This document shows positions 31,829 to 41,218 of a DNA stretch of 64,000 nt, piece after piece (position 1 is the stretch's first letter; each line of letters starts with the position of its first letter). Source of the DNA: Mycobacterium sp. 1164966.3. GTDB taxonomy: Bacteria > Actinomycetota > Actinomycetes > Mycobacteriales > Mycobacteriaceae. Below the pieces are notes generated by a model. It did not search any database, was not told the DNA's origin, and worked only from the letters and a program-made list of their open reading frames with translations. The DNA lies in the NCBI RefSeq assembly GCF_001665395.1, contig NZ_LZSG01000001.1, positions 1 through 64,000 on the forward strand, given 5' to 3'. Position numbers and translations under genes: made by a program.

Positions 31829-34800
31829 CGCCGTTGAACTGGAGCGATCTGGGCGTGAGCGAGTTGCTGCCGACCGGAACGGTGACGTTGCTGCTTGCCG
31901 ACGTCGAAGGGTCCACGCGGCTGTGGGAATCGCAACCTGAGGACATGACCGGTGCCGTCGCACGGCTGGACCGCGCGCTGGCCGAGGTTGTGGCCGCACA
32001 TGGCGGCGTCCGGCCGTTGGAGCAAGGTGAGGGCGACAGCTTCGTCATCGCGTTCGGGCGGGCCAGCGACGCCATCGCCTGTGCCCTCGACCTGCAGCGT
32101 GCACCGCTCGCGCCGATCCGGCTGCGCATCGGGGTGCACACCGGCGAGGTGCAGCTACGCGATGACGCCAACTACATCGGTCCGGCAATCAACCGCACAG
32201 CGCGATTGCGAGAACTCGCACACGGCGGACAAACGGTGCTCTCCAGCACGACGAGTGACTTGGTAATCGAACGGCTTCCCGACGGGTCATGGCTGACCGA
32301 TCTAGGCATTCACCAGTTACGTGACCTACCCCGGCCGGAACGGGTGGTTCAGTTGTGCCATCCCGACTTACCGAACGACTTCCCACCCCTACGCACCGCG
32401 AAAGCCGCTGCGGTTCACAACTTTCCGCCGCAGCTGACGGCCTTCGTCGGGCGCAGGGAAGAAATGGATCAGCTGACTGCAACGCTCACTGACAACCGGC
32501 TGGTCACATTGACCGGTGCCGGCGGCGTCGGCAAGACGCGCCTTGCAATGCACCTTGCCAAGCAGACGGCATCTCAATTCGACGATGGCGCGTGGTTCGT
32601 CGATCTGGCACCCGTCGCGGATCCCGCTTTAGTGCCAGTAGCGGCGGCTCGCGCGATGGGCTTGCGCGACGAGCCGGGTCAAGCCACCGTCGATACGCTG
32701 ACCCGGTTCATCAGTGACCGGCATCTGCTCATGGTGCTGGACAACTGCGAGCATGTCTTGGACGCCAGCGCCGAGTTGATCACCGCGCTCTTGGCGGTCT
32801 GTCCGCGGTTGGCCGTGTTGGCCACGAGCCGAGAACCGATCGCAATGGCCGGCGAAGTGAGCTGGCGAGTCCCATCGTTGTCGCTGGGCGATGAGGCCGT
32901 CGAACTCTTCGTCGAGCGTGCTCGCCGGGTGCGGCCGGACCTGCAAGTCGATGACGAGAAGGCGAGCGTGGTTGCCGAAATCTGTCATCGCCTCGACGGT
33001 GTGCCTTTGGCGATCGAGCTGGCTGCCGCCCGCGTCCGTTCATTGTCACTGGACGAGATCCTGGATGGTCTGCACGACCGATTCCGCTTATTGGCCGGCG
33101 GCGCACGCGCCGCTGTTCGGCGTCAGCAGACACTGCGCGCGTCGGTGGACTGGTCGCATGCGTTGCTCACCGAGCCCGAACGCCTGCTCTTTCGCCGCCT
33201 GGCCGTATTCATGGGCGGGTTTGACCTCGGCGCTGCCGAAGCCGTCGCAAGTGGAGGCGAGTTAGAACGCCACCAGGTGCTGGACCTATTGACGCTGCTT
33301 GTCGACAAGTCTCTTGTTGTCGCCGAATCCGCCACTGGCCCAACGCGATACCGTCTGCTCGAGACAGTGCGCCAATACGCTCTGGAAAAGCTCGGCGAAT
33401 CCGGCGAGGCCCTTGAAGTCCGCAGCCGTCATCGTGACCACTACACAGCACTGGCGGCGCTGGTCGACGCGGCCGCGACCGAGCTGGACCGACGTGTTGC
33501 GTGGGCCGAAACGGAGATCGACAATCTGCGAGGCGCGTTCACGTGGAGCCGCGAATCCTCGGATGCCGAGGCGGCACTGGCGCTGTGCTCGGCTCTGCAC
33601 CCGCTGTGGATCGTCAGCGGCCGCATCCAGGAGGGGATGAGCTGGTTCGACGAAGCCCTCTCCGACACAAATCACGAACTGACACCAGCGATATGGGCAC
33701 GCGCAATCGCGGACCGGGCGGCACTCGACACCTATGCCGGGTTGGAGAGACCGGACAGCCTTGAGCTAGCCGAACAGGCATTGGCGATCGCCCGGGACAT
33801 TGGCGACCCCACGCTGACTGTTCGGGCTTTGACCGCATGCGGAGGCACGGCGATCTTTTTAACTGAAATTGCCAATCAGTATCTAGATGAAGGCATTGCC
33901 CTGGCGCGGGAACTGGGCGACGGGTGGAGGTTGAGTCAGCTGCTCGGCTGGCGTGCCTTCGGTGGGAACGCGTCCGGCGAACTGCAACGCCCGCTCATGG
34001 CGGCCGAGGAAGGCTGCCTGCACGCAAAAGCGATCGGCGATCACTTCCACGGGCGGATTTTCCGGATGTGGCGCGGCTTGGCACAGGTATGCCTGGGGCA
34101 GGTGGTCGACGGCTGCACGGAGATGCGTGGAGTCCTCGCCGAGGCCGAGGCAGCTCACGAGTCGGTGATCGTGGCGCTGTGCTCAATCTGCTACGCCTAC
34201 GGACTCGCGTATAAAGGTGAGCTTGGCGCGGCGCGAGCCACTGCGGAGCAGGGTGTCGAAGTTGGAGAGATGCTCGGGGGGTTCTATTTGGACCTCGCAT
34301 ATGCAGTGCTGGGAGTGGCCGGACTTGCCGCGGGCGACGTATCGGCCGCCCGAGACGCCAGTGAAAAGGCCTGGCAGAACAGAATGCCGGTGCCACAGCG
34401 AGAACCCCTTGTCATCAGCGTCGCGCCACTTGCCGAGGCCGCGGCGGCATGCAGTGACCTCGCCGAGGCGCGCCGTTGGTCCGACGCCGCGGTGTCGAAG
34501 ACGCGTTACTGGCACTTGATTAATTCCCTCGCGGAACGCGTCCGCGTGGCGATGGCAGAGGGCGAGCCACTGCAGGCTGAGCGTCACGCCTTTGACGCGT
34601 TGGCAATGGCCGTCGATATGCACGCACACCTCCTGACGCCGGACTTGCTGGAGTCCTTGGGGATATTGGCCACCCAAGCCGATAGTCACCGCGAAGCCGC
34701 CCGCCTACTCGGTGCCGCCTACGCCATGCGGCGGCGCAACGGCATCGTCCGATTCAAGATCCATGAGCCTGGCTACGAGTCCTGCCTTGTTGAATTGCGT

Positions 34801-35109
34801 AATGCCTTGGCGGAGGGCGATTTTGACGCCGCCTGGGCCGAAGGAGCCAACTTGTCGACCGAAGAAGCGATCGCGTATGCGCTACGAGGTCGCGGTGAGC
34901 GCAAACGACCCACCAGTGGCTGGGAATCGCTCACGCCGACCGAGCGTGATGTGGTGAGACTGGCCTGTGAAGGGTTGGGCAACAAAGACATCGCCCACCG
35001 GCTTTTCATCTCGCACCGGACTGTGCAATCGCACCTCACTCACGTCTACACCAAGCTCGGCTTGTCGTCGCGCGTCCAACTCGTGCAGGAAGCCGCCCGC
35101 CACGATTGA
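31807..35109 (+). CDS. Cyclase-AAA-LuxR transcriptional regulator (1,100 aa)
   Basis: Domain order: residues ~22-175 class III nucleotide cyclase (LLLADVEGST with metal Asp, QGEGDSF with second Asp, INRTARLR with Asn/Arg); ~215-520 NB-ARC/AAA ATPase with P-loop GAGGVGKTRL (~residue 238) and VLDNCEH; a TPR-like helical middle; ~1042-1095 LuxR-type helix-turn-helix (LTPTERDVVRLACEG, then RTVQSHLTHVYTKLG). Same architecture as the M. tuberculosis Rv0386/Rv0890c/Rv2488c group. In that group Gln replaces the substrate-specifying Lys, as QGEGD does here, so cyclase activity may be weak or unusual. Convergent with the MHS transporter 6 nt downstream. Confidence 0.92.
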   Translation: MSQHAEMPPLNWSDLGVSELLPTGTVTLLLADVEGSTRLWESQPEDMTGAVARLDRALAEVVAAHGGVRPLEQGEGDSFVIAFGRASDAIACALDLQRAPLAPIRLRIGVHTGEVQLRDDANYIGPAINRTARLRELAHGGQTVLSSTTSDLVIERLPDGSWLTDLGIHQLRDLPRPERVVQLCHPDLPNDFPPLRTAKAAAVHNFPPQLTAFVGRREEMDQLTATLTDNRLVTLTGAGGVGKTRLAMHLAKQTASQFDDGAWFVDLAPVADPALVPVAAARAMGLRDEPGQATVDTLTRFISDRHLLMVLDNCEHVLDASAELITALLAVCPRLAVLATSREPIAMAGEVSWRVPSLSLGDEAVELFVERARRVRPDLQVDDEKASVVAEICHRLDGVPLAIELAAARVRSLSLDEILDGLHDRFRLLAGGARAAVRRQQTLRASVDWSHALLTEPERLLFRRLAVFMGGFDLGAAEAVASGGELERHQVLDLLTLLVDKSLVVAESATGPTRYRLLETVRQYALEKLGESGEALEVRSRHRDHYTALAALVDAAATELDRRVAWAETEIDNLRGAFTWSRESSDAEAALALCSALHPLWIVSGRIQEGMSWFDEALSDTNHELTPAIWARAIADRAALDTYAGLERPDSLELAEQALAIARDIGDPTLTVRALTACGGTAIFLTEIANQYLDEGIALARELGDGWRLSQLLGWRAFGGNASGELQRPLMAAEEGCLHAKAIGDHFHGRIFRMWRGLAQVCLGQVVDGCTEMRGVLAEAEAAHESVIVALCSICYAYGLAYKGELGAARATAEQGVEVGEMLGGFYLDLAYAVLGVAGLAAGDVSAARDASEKAWQNRMPVPQREPLVISVAPLAEAAAACSDLAEARRWSDAAVSKTRYWHLINSLAERVRVAMAEGEPLQAERHAFDALAMAVDMHAHLLTPDLLESLGILATQADSHREAARLLGAAYAMRRRNGIVRFKIHEPGYESCLVELRNALAEGDFDAAWAEGANLSTEEAIAYALRGRGERKRPTSGWESLTPTERDVVRLACEGLGNKDIAHRLFISHRTVQSHLTHVYTKLGLSSRVQLVQEAARHD

Positions 35110-35115
35110 TAAGCG

Positions 35116-36501
35116 TCAACCCGCCAGGGCTATGTCGTCGACATCGTCGCCGACCGGCTTCTCCAGCGAAATGTTCTTGGTTTCCCGCATGAGCAACAAC
35201 GCGAGGATGGTCAGAATCGCCACCACGATCAGGTACACGCCGACCCAGACCACGCCGTGTCTGGTGGCCAGCCACGTAGCGACGAACGGCGCAATCGCGG
35301 CGCCCAGAATGCCCGACATGTTGTAGGAGATCCCAGAGCCGGTATAACGCACATTGGTCGGGAACAGTTCAGGCAGCACCGCGCTCATCGGGCCAAAAGA
35401 CAAGCCCATCAACGTCATTCCGATGATCAGGAACAGCGCCGCGGAAGCCTTCGTCGCGCTGCCGGGCGTCAGCATGAGACCGAATGACGCACCGTACCCG
35501 ATGATCGCCACCGTAACGACCAGCAACGTGCGGCGTCGGCCAAAGCGGTCGGCGAGCGCGCCGGCTATCGGCACCGTCGCCGCGAAGAACAACACTGCGA
35601 TCAGCTGAATGTGCAAGAAGTCCACATAACCGAAGCCCAGGCCCCGCCCACGCGGCGGGCGCCTGGAGGTGCCGTAGCTCAGTGCCCACGTGGTGACGGT
35701 GTAGAAGAGGGTGTAAGTCGCGAGCATGACGAATGTGCCGATGATCAGTTCTTGCCAACTGGTGTGAAACACGACGGTCAGCGGGTTCCGGACTCGCTCG
35801 CCGCGCGCGAGTGCCCTTGCGAATACGGGCGTCTCGGTCAGTCGCAGCCGTACATAAAGCCCGACGGCCACCAAGACCACACTCAAGAGGAACGGGATCC
35901 GCCATCCCCAAGTCAGGAACGGGCCCGCCGCGTCGGGTTCGAGGTTGCTGTGGCCCAGCCAGCTGATCAGCACGAGGAACAGCCCGTTCGCCAGCAGGAA
36001 ACCGAACGGCGCGCCCAACTGTGGCCACATCGCCGCGCGCGCTCGCTTGTCGGGTTCGGCGTTTTCGGTGACCAGCAGCGCCGCTCCGCTCCACTCCCCG
36101 CCCAACGCGAGGCCCTGGCTGAACCGCATCAGCGCCAGCAGCACCGGCGCGGCGACGCCAATCTGCTGATAGGTCGGCAGCAGTCCGATGACGAAAGTGG
36201 CGATCCCCATGGTCAATAGCGAGCCGACAAGGGTGGCTTTTCGGCCCGCCCGATCGCCGAAGTACCCGAACAGCACTGAACCCACCGGACGCGCCACGAA
36301 TGCCAGACCGAACGTCGCGAGGGAGGCCAGCAGCGCGGTGGTGTGATTGCCTTTGGGGTAGAAGAGGTGCGGAAAGACAGAAACCGCGGCCGTGGCATAG
36401 ATGTAGAAGTCGAAGAACTCGACCGTGGTGCCCACCATCGAGGCGACGGCGATCCGCCGCCGCGGAACATAGCCGCCCACGTTGGCGTCGACGGTGCTCA
36501 T
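35116..36501 (-). CDS. MFS transporter, metabolite:H+ symporter (MHS) family
   Basis: A 461-residue inner-membrane transporter with about 12 hydrophobic segments. MHS hallmarks are VEFFDFYIYATAA in the first helix, GYFGDRAGRKATL in the cytoplasmic loop 2-3, and RFSQGLALGGEWSGA in helix 4. Relatives import shikimate, dicarboxylates or aromatic acids with protons. ATG 36501 (MSTVDAN) is preferred over 36546 because AGGAAG lies ~9 nt upstream. Next to the ferredoxin/flavoprotein pair but 145 nt away, so it may have its own promoter. Confidence 0.9.
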   Translation of the reverse strand: MSTVDANVGGYVPRRRIAVASMVGTTVEFFDFYIYATAAVSVFPHLFYPKGNHTTALLASLATFGLAFVARPVGSVLFGYFGDRAGRKATLVGSLLTMGIATFVIGLLPTYQQIGVAAPVLLALMRFSQGLALGGEWSGAALLVTENAEPDKRARAAMWPQLGAPFGFLLANGLFLVLISWLGHSNLEPDAAGPFLTWGWRIPFLLSVVLVAVGLYVRLRLTETPVFARALARGERVRNPLTVVFHTSWQELIIGTFVMLATYTLFYTVTTWALSYGTSRRPPRGRGLGFGYVDFLHIQLIAVLFFAATVPIAGALADRFGRRRTLLVVTVAIIGYGASFGLMLTPGSATKASAALFLIIGMTLMGLSFGPMSAVLPELFPTNVRYTGSGISYNMSGILGAAIAPFVATWLATRHGVVWVGVYLIVVAILTILALLLMRETKNISLEKPVGDDVDDIALAG

Positions 36502-36646
36502 GGGCTCGCTTCCTGATCGGGCAGTCCAATACGTCGCGGCCGCCACTATTCAAGCGGCGATGACCGCGACATCGTAGGCAGAAAACTGGTCGTTCGCGGT
36601 GATGATCGTCAATCGAGCAGTTGCGCTTGAGCGACGAGGACACGAG

Positions 36647-36943
36647 TCAGCGGGTGAATCCCCACTGGGCTTCGTTCGCCTCGGTATGCACGTGGGCCGC
36701 GGGATCGTCCTCGTCATGCAGTTCCGGGTGCGGGACGCTGGGCCTGCGCTCACCGAGCTCGGTGATGGCGTGTACCGGGCAGTCCAGCAGCGCCCGCATC
36801 ACAGCGTCGTGGTCTTCGTCGGGCACGGCACCGTCTCCGATCAGCGACGCGTATCCCCAGTCGTCCAGCGAGAAGTAATCGGGCGCATGCTTGGCGCACA
36901 GCCCGAAGCCGTCGCAAATGGTGCGGTCCAAACGGATTTTCAT
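36647..36943 (-). CDS. 3Fe-4S ferredoxin with extended C-terminus
   Basis: A 98-residue ferredoxin with cluster cysteines C10, C16 and C55 in the pattern C-x2-F-x2-C...CP; position 13 is Phe, so only three protein ligands are available. Residues ~65-98 are an extra charged tail (HPELHDEDDP) not seen in the other two ferredoxins of the window. The ATG overlaps the NuoF-like gene stop by ATGA (36940-36943), so the two proteins probably work together. Confidence 0.88.
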   Translation of the reverse strand: MKIRLDRTICDGFGLCAKHAPDYFSLDDWGYASLIGDGAVPDEDHDAVMRALLDCPVHAITELGERRPSVPHPELHDEDDPAAHVHTEANEAQWGFTR

Positions 36944-38241
36944 GGTTGCCTCCAAGCCTCCGCCTGGTAGGGACGGTCGGCGCGGAACGGCGTGTTGCGG
37001 CAATCCGGACAATCGCCGTCGAGATGGTGAGCCACCTCTCGGGGGAACTGGTCCAGCAAGCTCGCCGCCACGTTACAAGCCGCGTCGAGCGTGGCGCAGG
37101 CGCCGCGGCCGCGCAACACCACCGACCAGCGGCGCAATCGGTCGACATCCTCAGTGGTGGCGACGCCGTCGCGCAGTGCGCCGCCGACAGCGGCCATTGC
37201 AGCCGTCCCGTTGAAACATGATCCGCACTGACCGGCGTTTTCGCGGTCGAAGTAGGCCAGGACCGAGGCTGCGACGGCAACGGGGCAGTCGTCGGTGATG
37301 AGTGAGATGGCACCGCAACCCAGACCGCTGCCGATGCCGCGCATCGTCTCATGGTCCATAGTGGTGTCCAGCAACATGCGATTGAGCAGGCCGGCGAAAT
37401 AACCGCCCATCAGCGCACCCCGCACCTGGTCTGCCGAAACTCCATGCAACGCAACCAATTCTGCGAATGGCAAGCCGTGCGGGAGTTCGTAGAGAACCGG
37501 CGGGCGCGCGGCTCCGGTGATGGTCGCCAGAAACGTGCCCGGCGAGCCAGACGTGCCCTGCGAGCGGAACGCCGCCGAGCCGTGGCGTTGCAGGAACGGC
37601 AGATTGGCCAGGGTCTCGACATTGCTCACCAGAGTGGGCCGGTCCCCGACACCCTCTTCGTAGGGGCGCGGCGGCTTGTCCGTCGGCTTGGCCGGGCCGC
37701 CGTTGATGGCGCGTACCGCCGCGGTTTCCTCTCCGGCGACGTACCCGGGCGTCACCGTCCAGAGATCTACCGTGACGGCGCCGAGGATGTCCGTGTCGAT
37801 TTCGCTCAGCGCGGTTTCGACGCTGAGCGCAGATTCCTGGTCGGACACGTAGACGTAGGCGCGGTCGGCGGCCACGACCGCCGCGGCCAGCCGGAGCCCG
37901 TCGAGAACCAGATGTGGCCGGTTGCGCAACAACCATCGATCCTTGATCGAAGCCGGTTCTCCCTCTTCGCCGTTCGCGACGACGACTGTGTTGCCCGCCA
38001 GGCGTCCGTTCTCACGTACCGAACGCAGTTTGACCGCAAGCGGAAAGGCGGCGCCCCCGCGGCCGAGCAGGCCGCCGGCTTCTACTTCGGCGAGTAATGC
38101 GTCTGCATCAGTCAGCGGCTGGTAGCCACCCTGTTCTTGATATGTCGCGTAGGGTTCGACACCGGACACCAGCAGCCGGGGCGGACAACCGGGCCAGGAA
38201 GCTGTCACGACCGGTGCTCGAGTGGTTGCTTGTGTCTTCAT
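36940..38241 (-). CDS. NuoF-like FMN/4Fe-4S NADH dehydrogenase subunit acting alone
   Basis: A 433-residue homologue of the 51-kDa (NuoF) subunit of complex I. GRGGAAFPLAVK (~residues 60-71) is the glycine-rich NADH/FMN loop, NGEEGEPASIKDR follows, an SLBB-like middle lies near residues 230-300, and the C-terminal AGQCGSCFNGT with later cysteines can hold a 4Fe-4S cluster. No other Nuo genes are nearby; a 3Fe-4S ferredoxin overlaps its end. Inference: NADH-to-ferredoxin reductase feeding P450s or another oxygenase. ATG start at 38241; the start of the divergent hypothetical gene is close by. Confidence 0.85.
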   Translation of the reverse strand: MKTQATTRAPVVTASWPGCPPRLLVSGVEPYATYQEQGGYQPLTDADALLAEVEAGGLLGRGGAAFPLAVKLRSVRENGRLAGNTVVVANGEEGEPASIKDRWLLRNRPHLVLDGLRLAAAVVAADRAYVYVSDQESALSVETALSEIDTDILGAVTVDLWTVTPGYVAGEETAAVRAINGGPAKPTDKPPRPYEEGVGDRPTLVSNVETLANLPFLQRHGSAAFRSQGTSGSPGTFLATITGAARPPVLYELPHGLPFAELVALHGVSADQVRGALMGGYFAGLLNRMLLDTTMDHETMRGIGSGLGCGAISLITDDCPVAVAASVLAYFDRENAGQCGSCFNGTAAMAAVGGALRDGVATTEDVDRLRRWSVVLRGRGACATLDAACNVAASLLDQFPREVAHHLDGDCPDCRNTPFRADRPYQAEAWRQP

Positions 38242-38278
38242 GATTCAGCCCGCCGTCACTCCGGTTAGGCTAGCCCGC

Positions 38279-38752
38279 ATGCGGACGGCGGTGGTACGGG
38301 TCAACGTCGATCCGGGCAGTGTGCTCACGCCGGAGCAGTTACGCAAAGGCATGGCAGTGCTCCTCGGGCTTGCGGCCGAGTTGGGCGCTGATGTGGTGGA
38401 AAACGATCTCGCGGCGATGGCGGACAGCCGCCGCGAGGTCGAGCTGCTGATCGAAAGCGACGACGTCGACGCGACCAAGGAGGCCGCAATCGGGTTGTGC
38501 GTTAGGGCATTTGGAACTGACCCGACGGCCGGCGCGGTCACCTTCGTCAGCAGGGGAACCGACGACGACGCCCGCGGAGTGCTGTCGGCTTTCGGCCTCA
38601 CCGGTGAGATCGTCCGCCACCCGGGGGATGAAGGCTTCGACATCATCTATGTCACTTTGCAGGAAGAGGACCTCGAACGCATCCCGGAGAGCCGGATCCA
38701 CACGGCGCTGGAGGCAACGTTGAACTGCGAGGTCCACATTCGCACCCGGTGA
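38279..38752 (+). CDS. Conserved hypothetical protein
   Basis: 157 residues from ATG 38279 (MRTAVVRVNVD); the frame is open from 38222 but that would overlap the divergent NuoF-like gene. I do not recognise a family. The sequence is acidic and looks like a soluble alpha/beta protein: VRVNVDPGSVLTPEQLRKGM, then a helix-rich part, ending with FDIIYVTLQEEDLERIPESRIHTALEATLNCEVHI. No signal peptide, membrane segment or cysteine motif is visible. It ends 5 nt from the convergent alpha/beta hydrolase. Confidence 0.65.
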   Translation: MRTAVVRVNVDPGSVLTPEQLRKGMAVLLGLAAELGADVVENDLAAMADSRREVELLIESDDVDATKEAAIGLCVRAFGTDPTAGAVTFVSRGTDDDARGVLSAFGLTGEIVRHPGDEGFDIIYVTLQEEDLERIPESRIHTALEATLNCEVHIRTR

Positions 38753-38757
38753 CCGCA

Positions 38758-39624
38758 TCACGAGTCCAGAAACTCCAGGATCGGGGGCGCCGCCAGCACC
38801 CACGTGTCAAACATGTTGAAGTGCTTCACCCTGCCGGCCGCACGGTCTTCTGAGGCGCGCTCCCAGGCATCCTCCGGCCACGGCGGGTCGATCAGCTTCG
38901 ATCCTTTGATCAGGCAGCTGACTTCCAGCGACGTGCGTTTGGGATGGTCCCAGTCGTTCTCGCCGCCCCGGATGATCAGCGTGGGCACCTTGATGCGGTC
39001 GAACATCTCGTCGTCGACACCGGGGATGGTCTGTCCCGGCTTGGACACGAACGCGTTGAGCCAGCGCAGCATCACCTTGAGGAATTCATTCTTGTCGAAG
39101 TCGAGGAACCGCTGCTTGTTGGCGGGATTCTCCTCGATGCGCTCGCGCCACTCCGACACCTTCACCACACCGTCCATCCCGGTGCCGCGGGCCGCGAGAA
39201 TGCTTGGCACGATGTAAAAAGAGCCCAGTACGAACGTGCCGTAGATGCCGCCGACAATGTTCCACACCACCAGCTTGGTGACCATGTCGGGGTAGAGCAT
39301 GGTGGTCAGCATGGAATCCCGTGCGCCGCCGGAACCCCCGGCCAGGATGCACCGCTCGAAACCCAAGCCTGTCACCAGCTTGTGCAGAGTTTCGGCGCGC
39401 ATGTGCGATTCGCTCTGCCCGTAGAACTGGACGTCGGAGGCGCCGCAGTTGGGCCGGTCCCACAGCAGCACACGATAGCCGCCGCCGACCAGCGCCTCAG
39501 CCAGCGGGCGCAAACCGGGAATTTCCTTGCTGAACCGGCCACCTGGCGTCAGAGCAATGAGTTCGCCTGAGTCACCGAGGATTTCGTAGACGACGTTGCC
39601 GCCGTTCACCTCGAGAGAAGACAC
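38758..39624 (-). CDS. Alpha/beta hydrolase
   Basis: A 288-residue alpha/beta-fold hydrolase. The nucleophile elbow is GGSGG (Ser98), LLWDRPNCGASD precedes it, and the late LIIRGGENDWDHP segment is where the acid would lie; the catalytic His may be in VKHFNMFD near residue 269. GTG start at 39624 with AGGAG upstream on the minus strand. It follows the Rieske ferredoxin by 12 nt, so it is in one operon with the amidohydrolases. It may hydrolyse a ring-opened or ester intermediate made there (inference). Confidence 0.86.
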   Translation of the reverse strand: MSSLEVNGGNVVYEILGDSGELIALTPGGRFSKEIPGLRPLAEALVGGGYRVLLWDRPNCGASDVQFYGQSESHMRAETLHKLVTGLGFERCILAGGSGGARDSMLTTMLYPDMVTKLVVWNIVGGIYGTFVLGSFYIVPSILAARGTGMDGVVKVSEWRERIEENPANKQRFLDFDKNEFLKVMLRWLNAFVSKPGQTIPGVDDEMFDRIKVPTLIIRGGENDWDHPKRTSLEVSCLIKGSKLIDPPWPEDAWERASEDRAAGRVKHFNMFDTWVLAAPPILEFLDS

Positions 39625-39636
39625 CCAATACTCCTG

Positions 39637-40038
39637 TCAGGCCATCACCAAGACGTCGTTGCCGACAACTCGTACCGGATATGTCCGGATACTCCACTCC
39701 GGTTTGACCGCTGTCGTGCCGGTTGCCAGCTCGAAACCCCATTGGTGCCAAGGGCAGTAGATGTACTCCAGGTCGCGCACCATGACGGCATCCCCGGCGG
39801 CGGTCTCGTCCACGATGGTGCGGCCGCGGGCCCGTCCCGAGCACAGCGGGCCGCCCTGGTGTGGGCAGTAGTTCGCGATCGCGTAGAAGCTGCCGTTGAC
39901 GTTGTAGACGCCCACTCCGTGCCGTCCGATCGGGACGAGTTTGTGAGTGCCAGGCGGGATCTCGTCCACCGTCGCCACTACGTGTTCGCGGCCCTGAGCG
40001 AGGCGGGGCTGGGGCCGCCTGGTCGCTTCTTCGCTCAA
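39637..40038 (-). CDS. Rieske-type [2Fe-2S] ferredoxin
   Basis: A 133-residue Rieske protein. Cluster ligands are in CPHQGGPLC (Cys-x-His) and CPWHQWGF (Cys-x2-His) about 38 residues on. It is the size of a Rieske ferredoxin, with no catalytic mononuclear-iron domain, and no terminal oxygenase gene lies in the window. The start is TTG at 40038, one nucleotide after the stop of the amidohydrolase; no upstream ATG or GTG is in frame. It probably shuttles electrons within an oxidation pathway. Confidence 0.88.
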   Translation of the reverse strand: MSEEATRRPQPRLAQGREHVVATVDEIPPGTHKLVPIGRHGVGVYNVNGSFYAIANYCPHQGGPLCSGRARGRTIVDETAAGDAVMVRDLEYIYCPWHQWGFELATGTTAVKPEWSIRTYPVRVVGNDVLVMA

Positions 40039-40039
40039 C

Positions 40040-41185
40040 TCAGAGCACCCGGGTCTGGCCCTCGAGGACCGGAACGGTCTCCGGCAGGTGATAGGTCGCG
40101 ATGCCGTTCTTGTACATGATCGCGTCCCGGGCGCCCTTCGGGAGGTGTTTCACCAACCAGCGCGGATCGTCAAAAGTCCAGTGCGGGTAGTCCGATGAGT
40201 ACAGCAGGATCTTGTCGCACTCCATCCATTCCAGCGCACGGGTCAGCTCGGTCTTGTCTTCCGGGTAGTCCAGCGGCTGGGTGGTGAACTTGATGTGGTC
40301 CTTGACGTACTCCGACGGCTTGCGCTTGATTTCCAGCCGTGACTTGCGCGCTTCGTAGATCGCGTCCATGCGCCACATCAGCGGCAGGATCCACGTAAAA
40401 GCGTGCTCCACGAACACGATTCGCAGCGTCGGGAAGCGGTCGAAGACACCGTCGAATATCAGGCTCATCACCTGATTGGCGGCCAGCAACGAGTAGGTGA
40501 CCATGAAGTCGTGGTTGTAGCTGGGATAGCCGACCGGCGGTGTCGGCAGCATCTCGTAGTTGCTGCGCGATAGGTGACAACTCACGGTGATGTCGTGTTT
40601 GGTAGCCGCCGCCCAGATCGGGTTGTACATGGGGTGACCCCATGACGGCCGCGGCTCGGCTTTGATCAGGATCTGCGCCATGTAGGGGTGCCCGGCCCAT
40701 TCCTCGATCTCGCGGGCGGCGCCTTCGGGATCTTCGACGGCCGCGCAGATAGACCCGCGCCAACGCTGGTGCCAGTTGTTGTGGCTGTCGAGCCAATGGT
40801 TGGCCTGCCAGTGGTTGAGTGCGGTCGAGTAGGCCTGGTGGGCTTCGGGCAGGCGCGGTGTGCGGCCGCCGGGCTCCAGGATCGCGATGTCGGAGCCGGC
40901 CTCCATGATCAACTGGCGAAACGCCATATCCGGGTCACTGCCGGGAAACTCGCCGTCAGGCGGAAAGGTGTCGACTCGCATCGCAAAGCTGTGCGCGTAA
41001 TCCGGAGCGTCGTAGTAGATGAGCTCGCCGACCTTGTGGTCCAAGAAGAACTTGCTGCGCCACGGCTCCGGGATGTACTGCGTGATCTCTCCGCGTTTGG
41101 GCACCGGGTGGACGTCGGAATCGACACACCTAACGGCAATACGCTCCGCGGCAGGTATCCGCTCCTGGGTTTGAGTCAGGGTCAT
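40040..41185 (-). CDS. Amidohydrolase 2 family metal-dependent hydrolase/decarboxylase
   Basis: A 381-residue TIM-barrel enzyme of the ACMSD/amidohydrolase-2 family. Metal or catalytic residues are seen in VDSDVHP (Asp-x-His near residue 24), in SCHLSRSN (middle His) and in YSSDYPHW (late Asp). ATG 41185 is preceded by GGGAGA. Members hydrolyse or decarboxylate cyclic and aromatic substrates. Its paralogue lies 33 nt upstream at 41219-42310. Confidence 0.88.
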   Translation of the reverse strand: MTLTQTQERIPAAERIAVRCVDSDVHPVPKRGEITQYIPEPWRSKFFLDHKVGELIYYDAPDYAHSFAMRVDTFPPDGEFPGSDPDMAFRQLIMEAGSDIAILEPGGRTPRLPEAHQAYSTALNHWQANHWLDSHNNWHQRWRGSICAAVEDPEGAAREIEEWAGHPYMAQILIKAEPRPSWGHPMYNPIWAAATKHDITVSCHLSRSNYEMLPTPPVGYPSYNHDFMVTYSLLAANQVMSLIFDGVFDRFPTLRIVFVEHAFTWILPLMWRMDAIYEARKSRLEIKRKPSEYVKDHIKFTTQPLDYPEDKTELTRALEWMECDKILLYSSDYPHWTFDDPRWLVKHLPKGARDAIMYKNGIATYHLPETVPVLEGQTRVL

Positions 41186-41218
41186 CGTGATCTCCCTTGC
41201 TTTCTGTCCATTCTGCGA

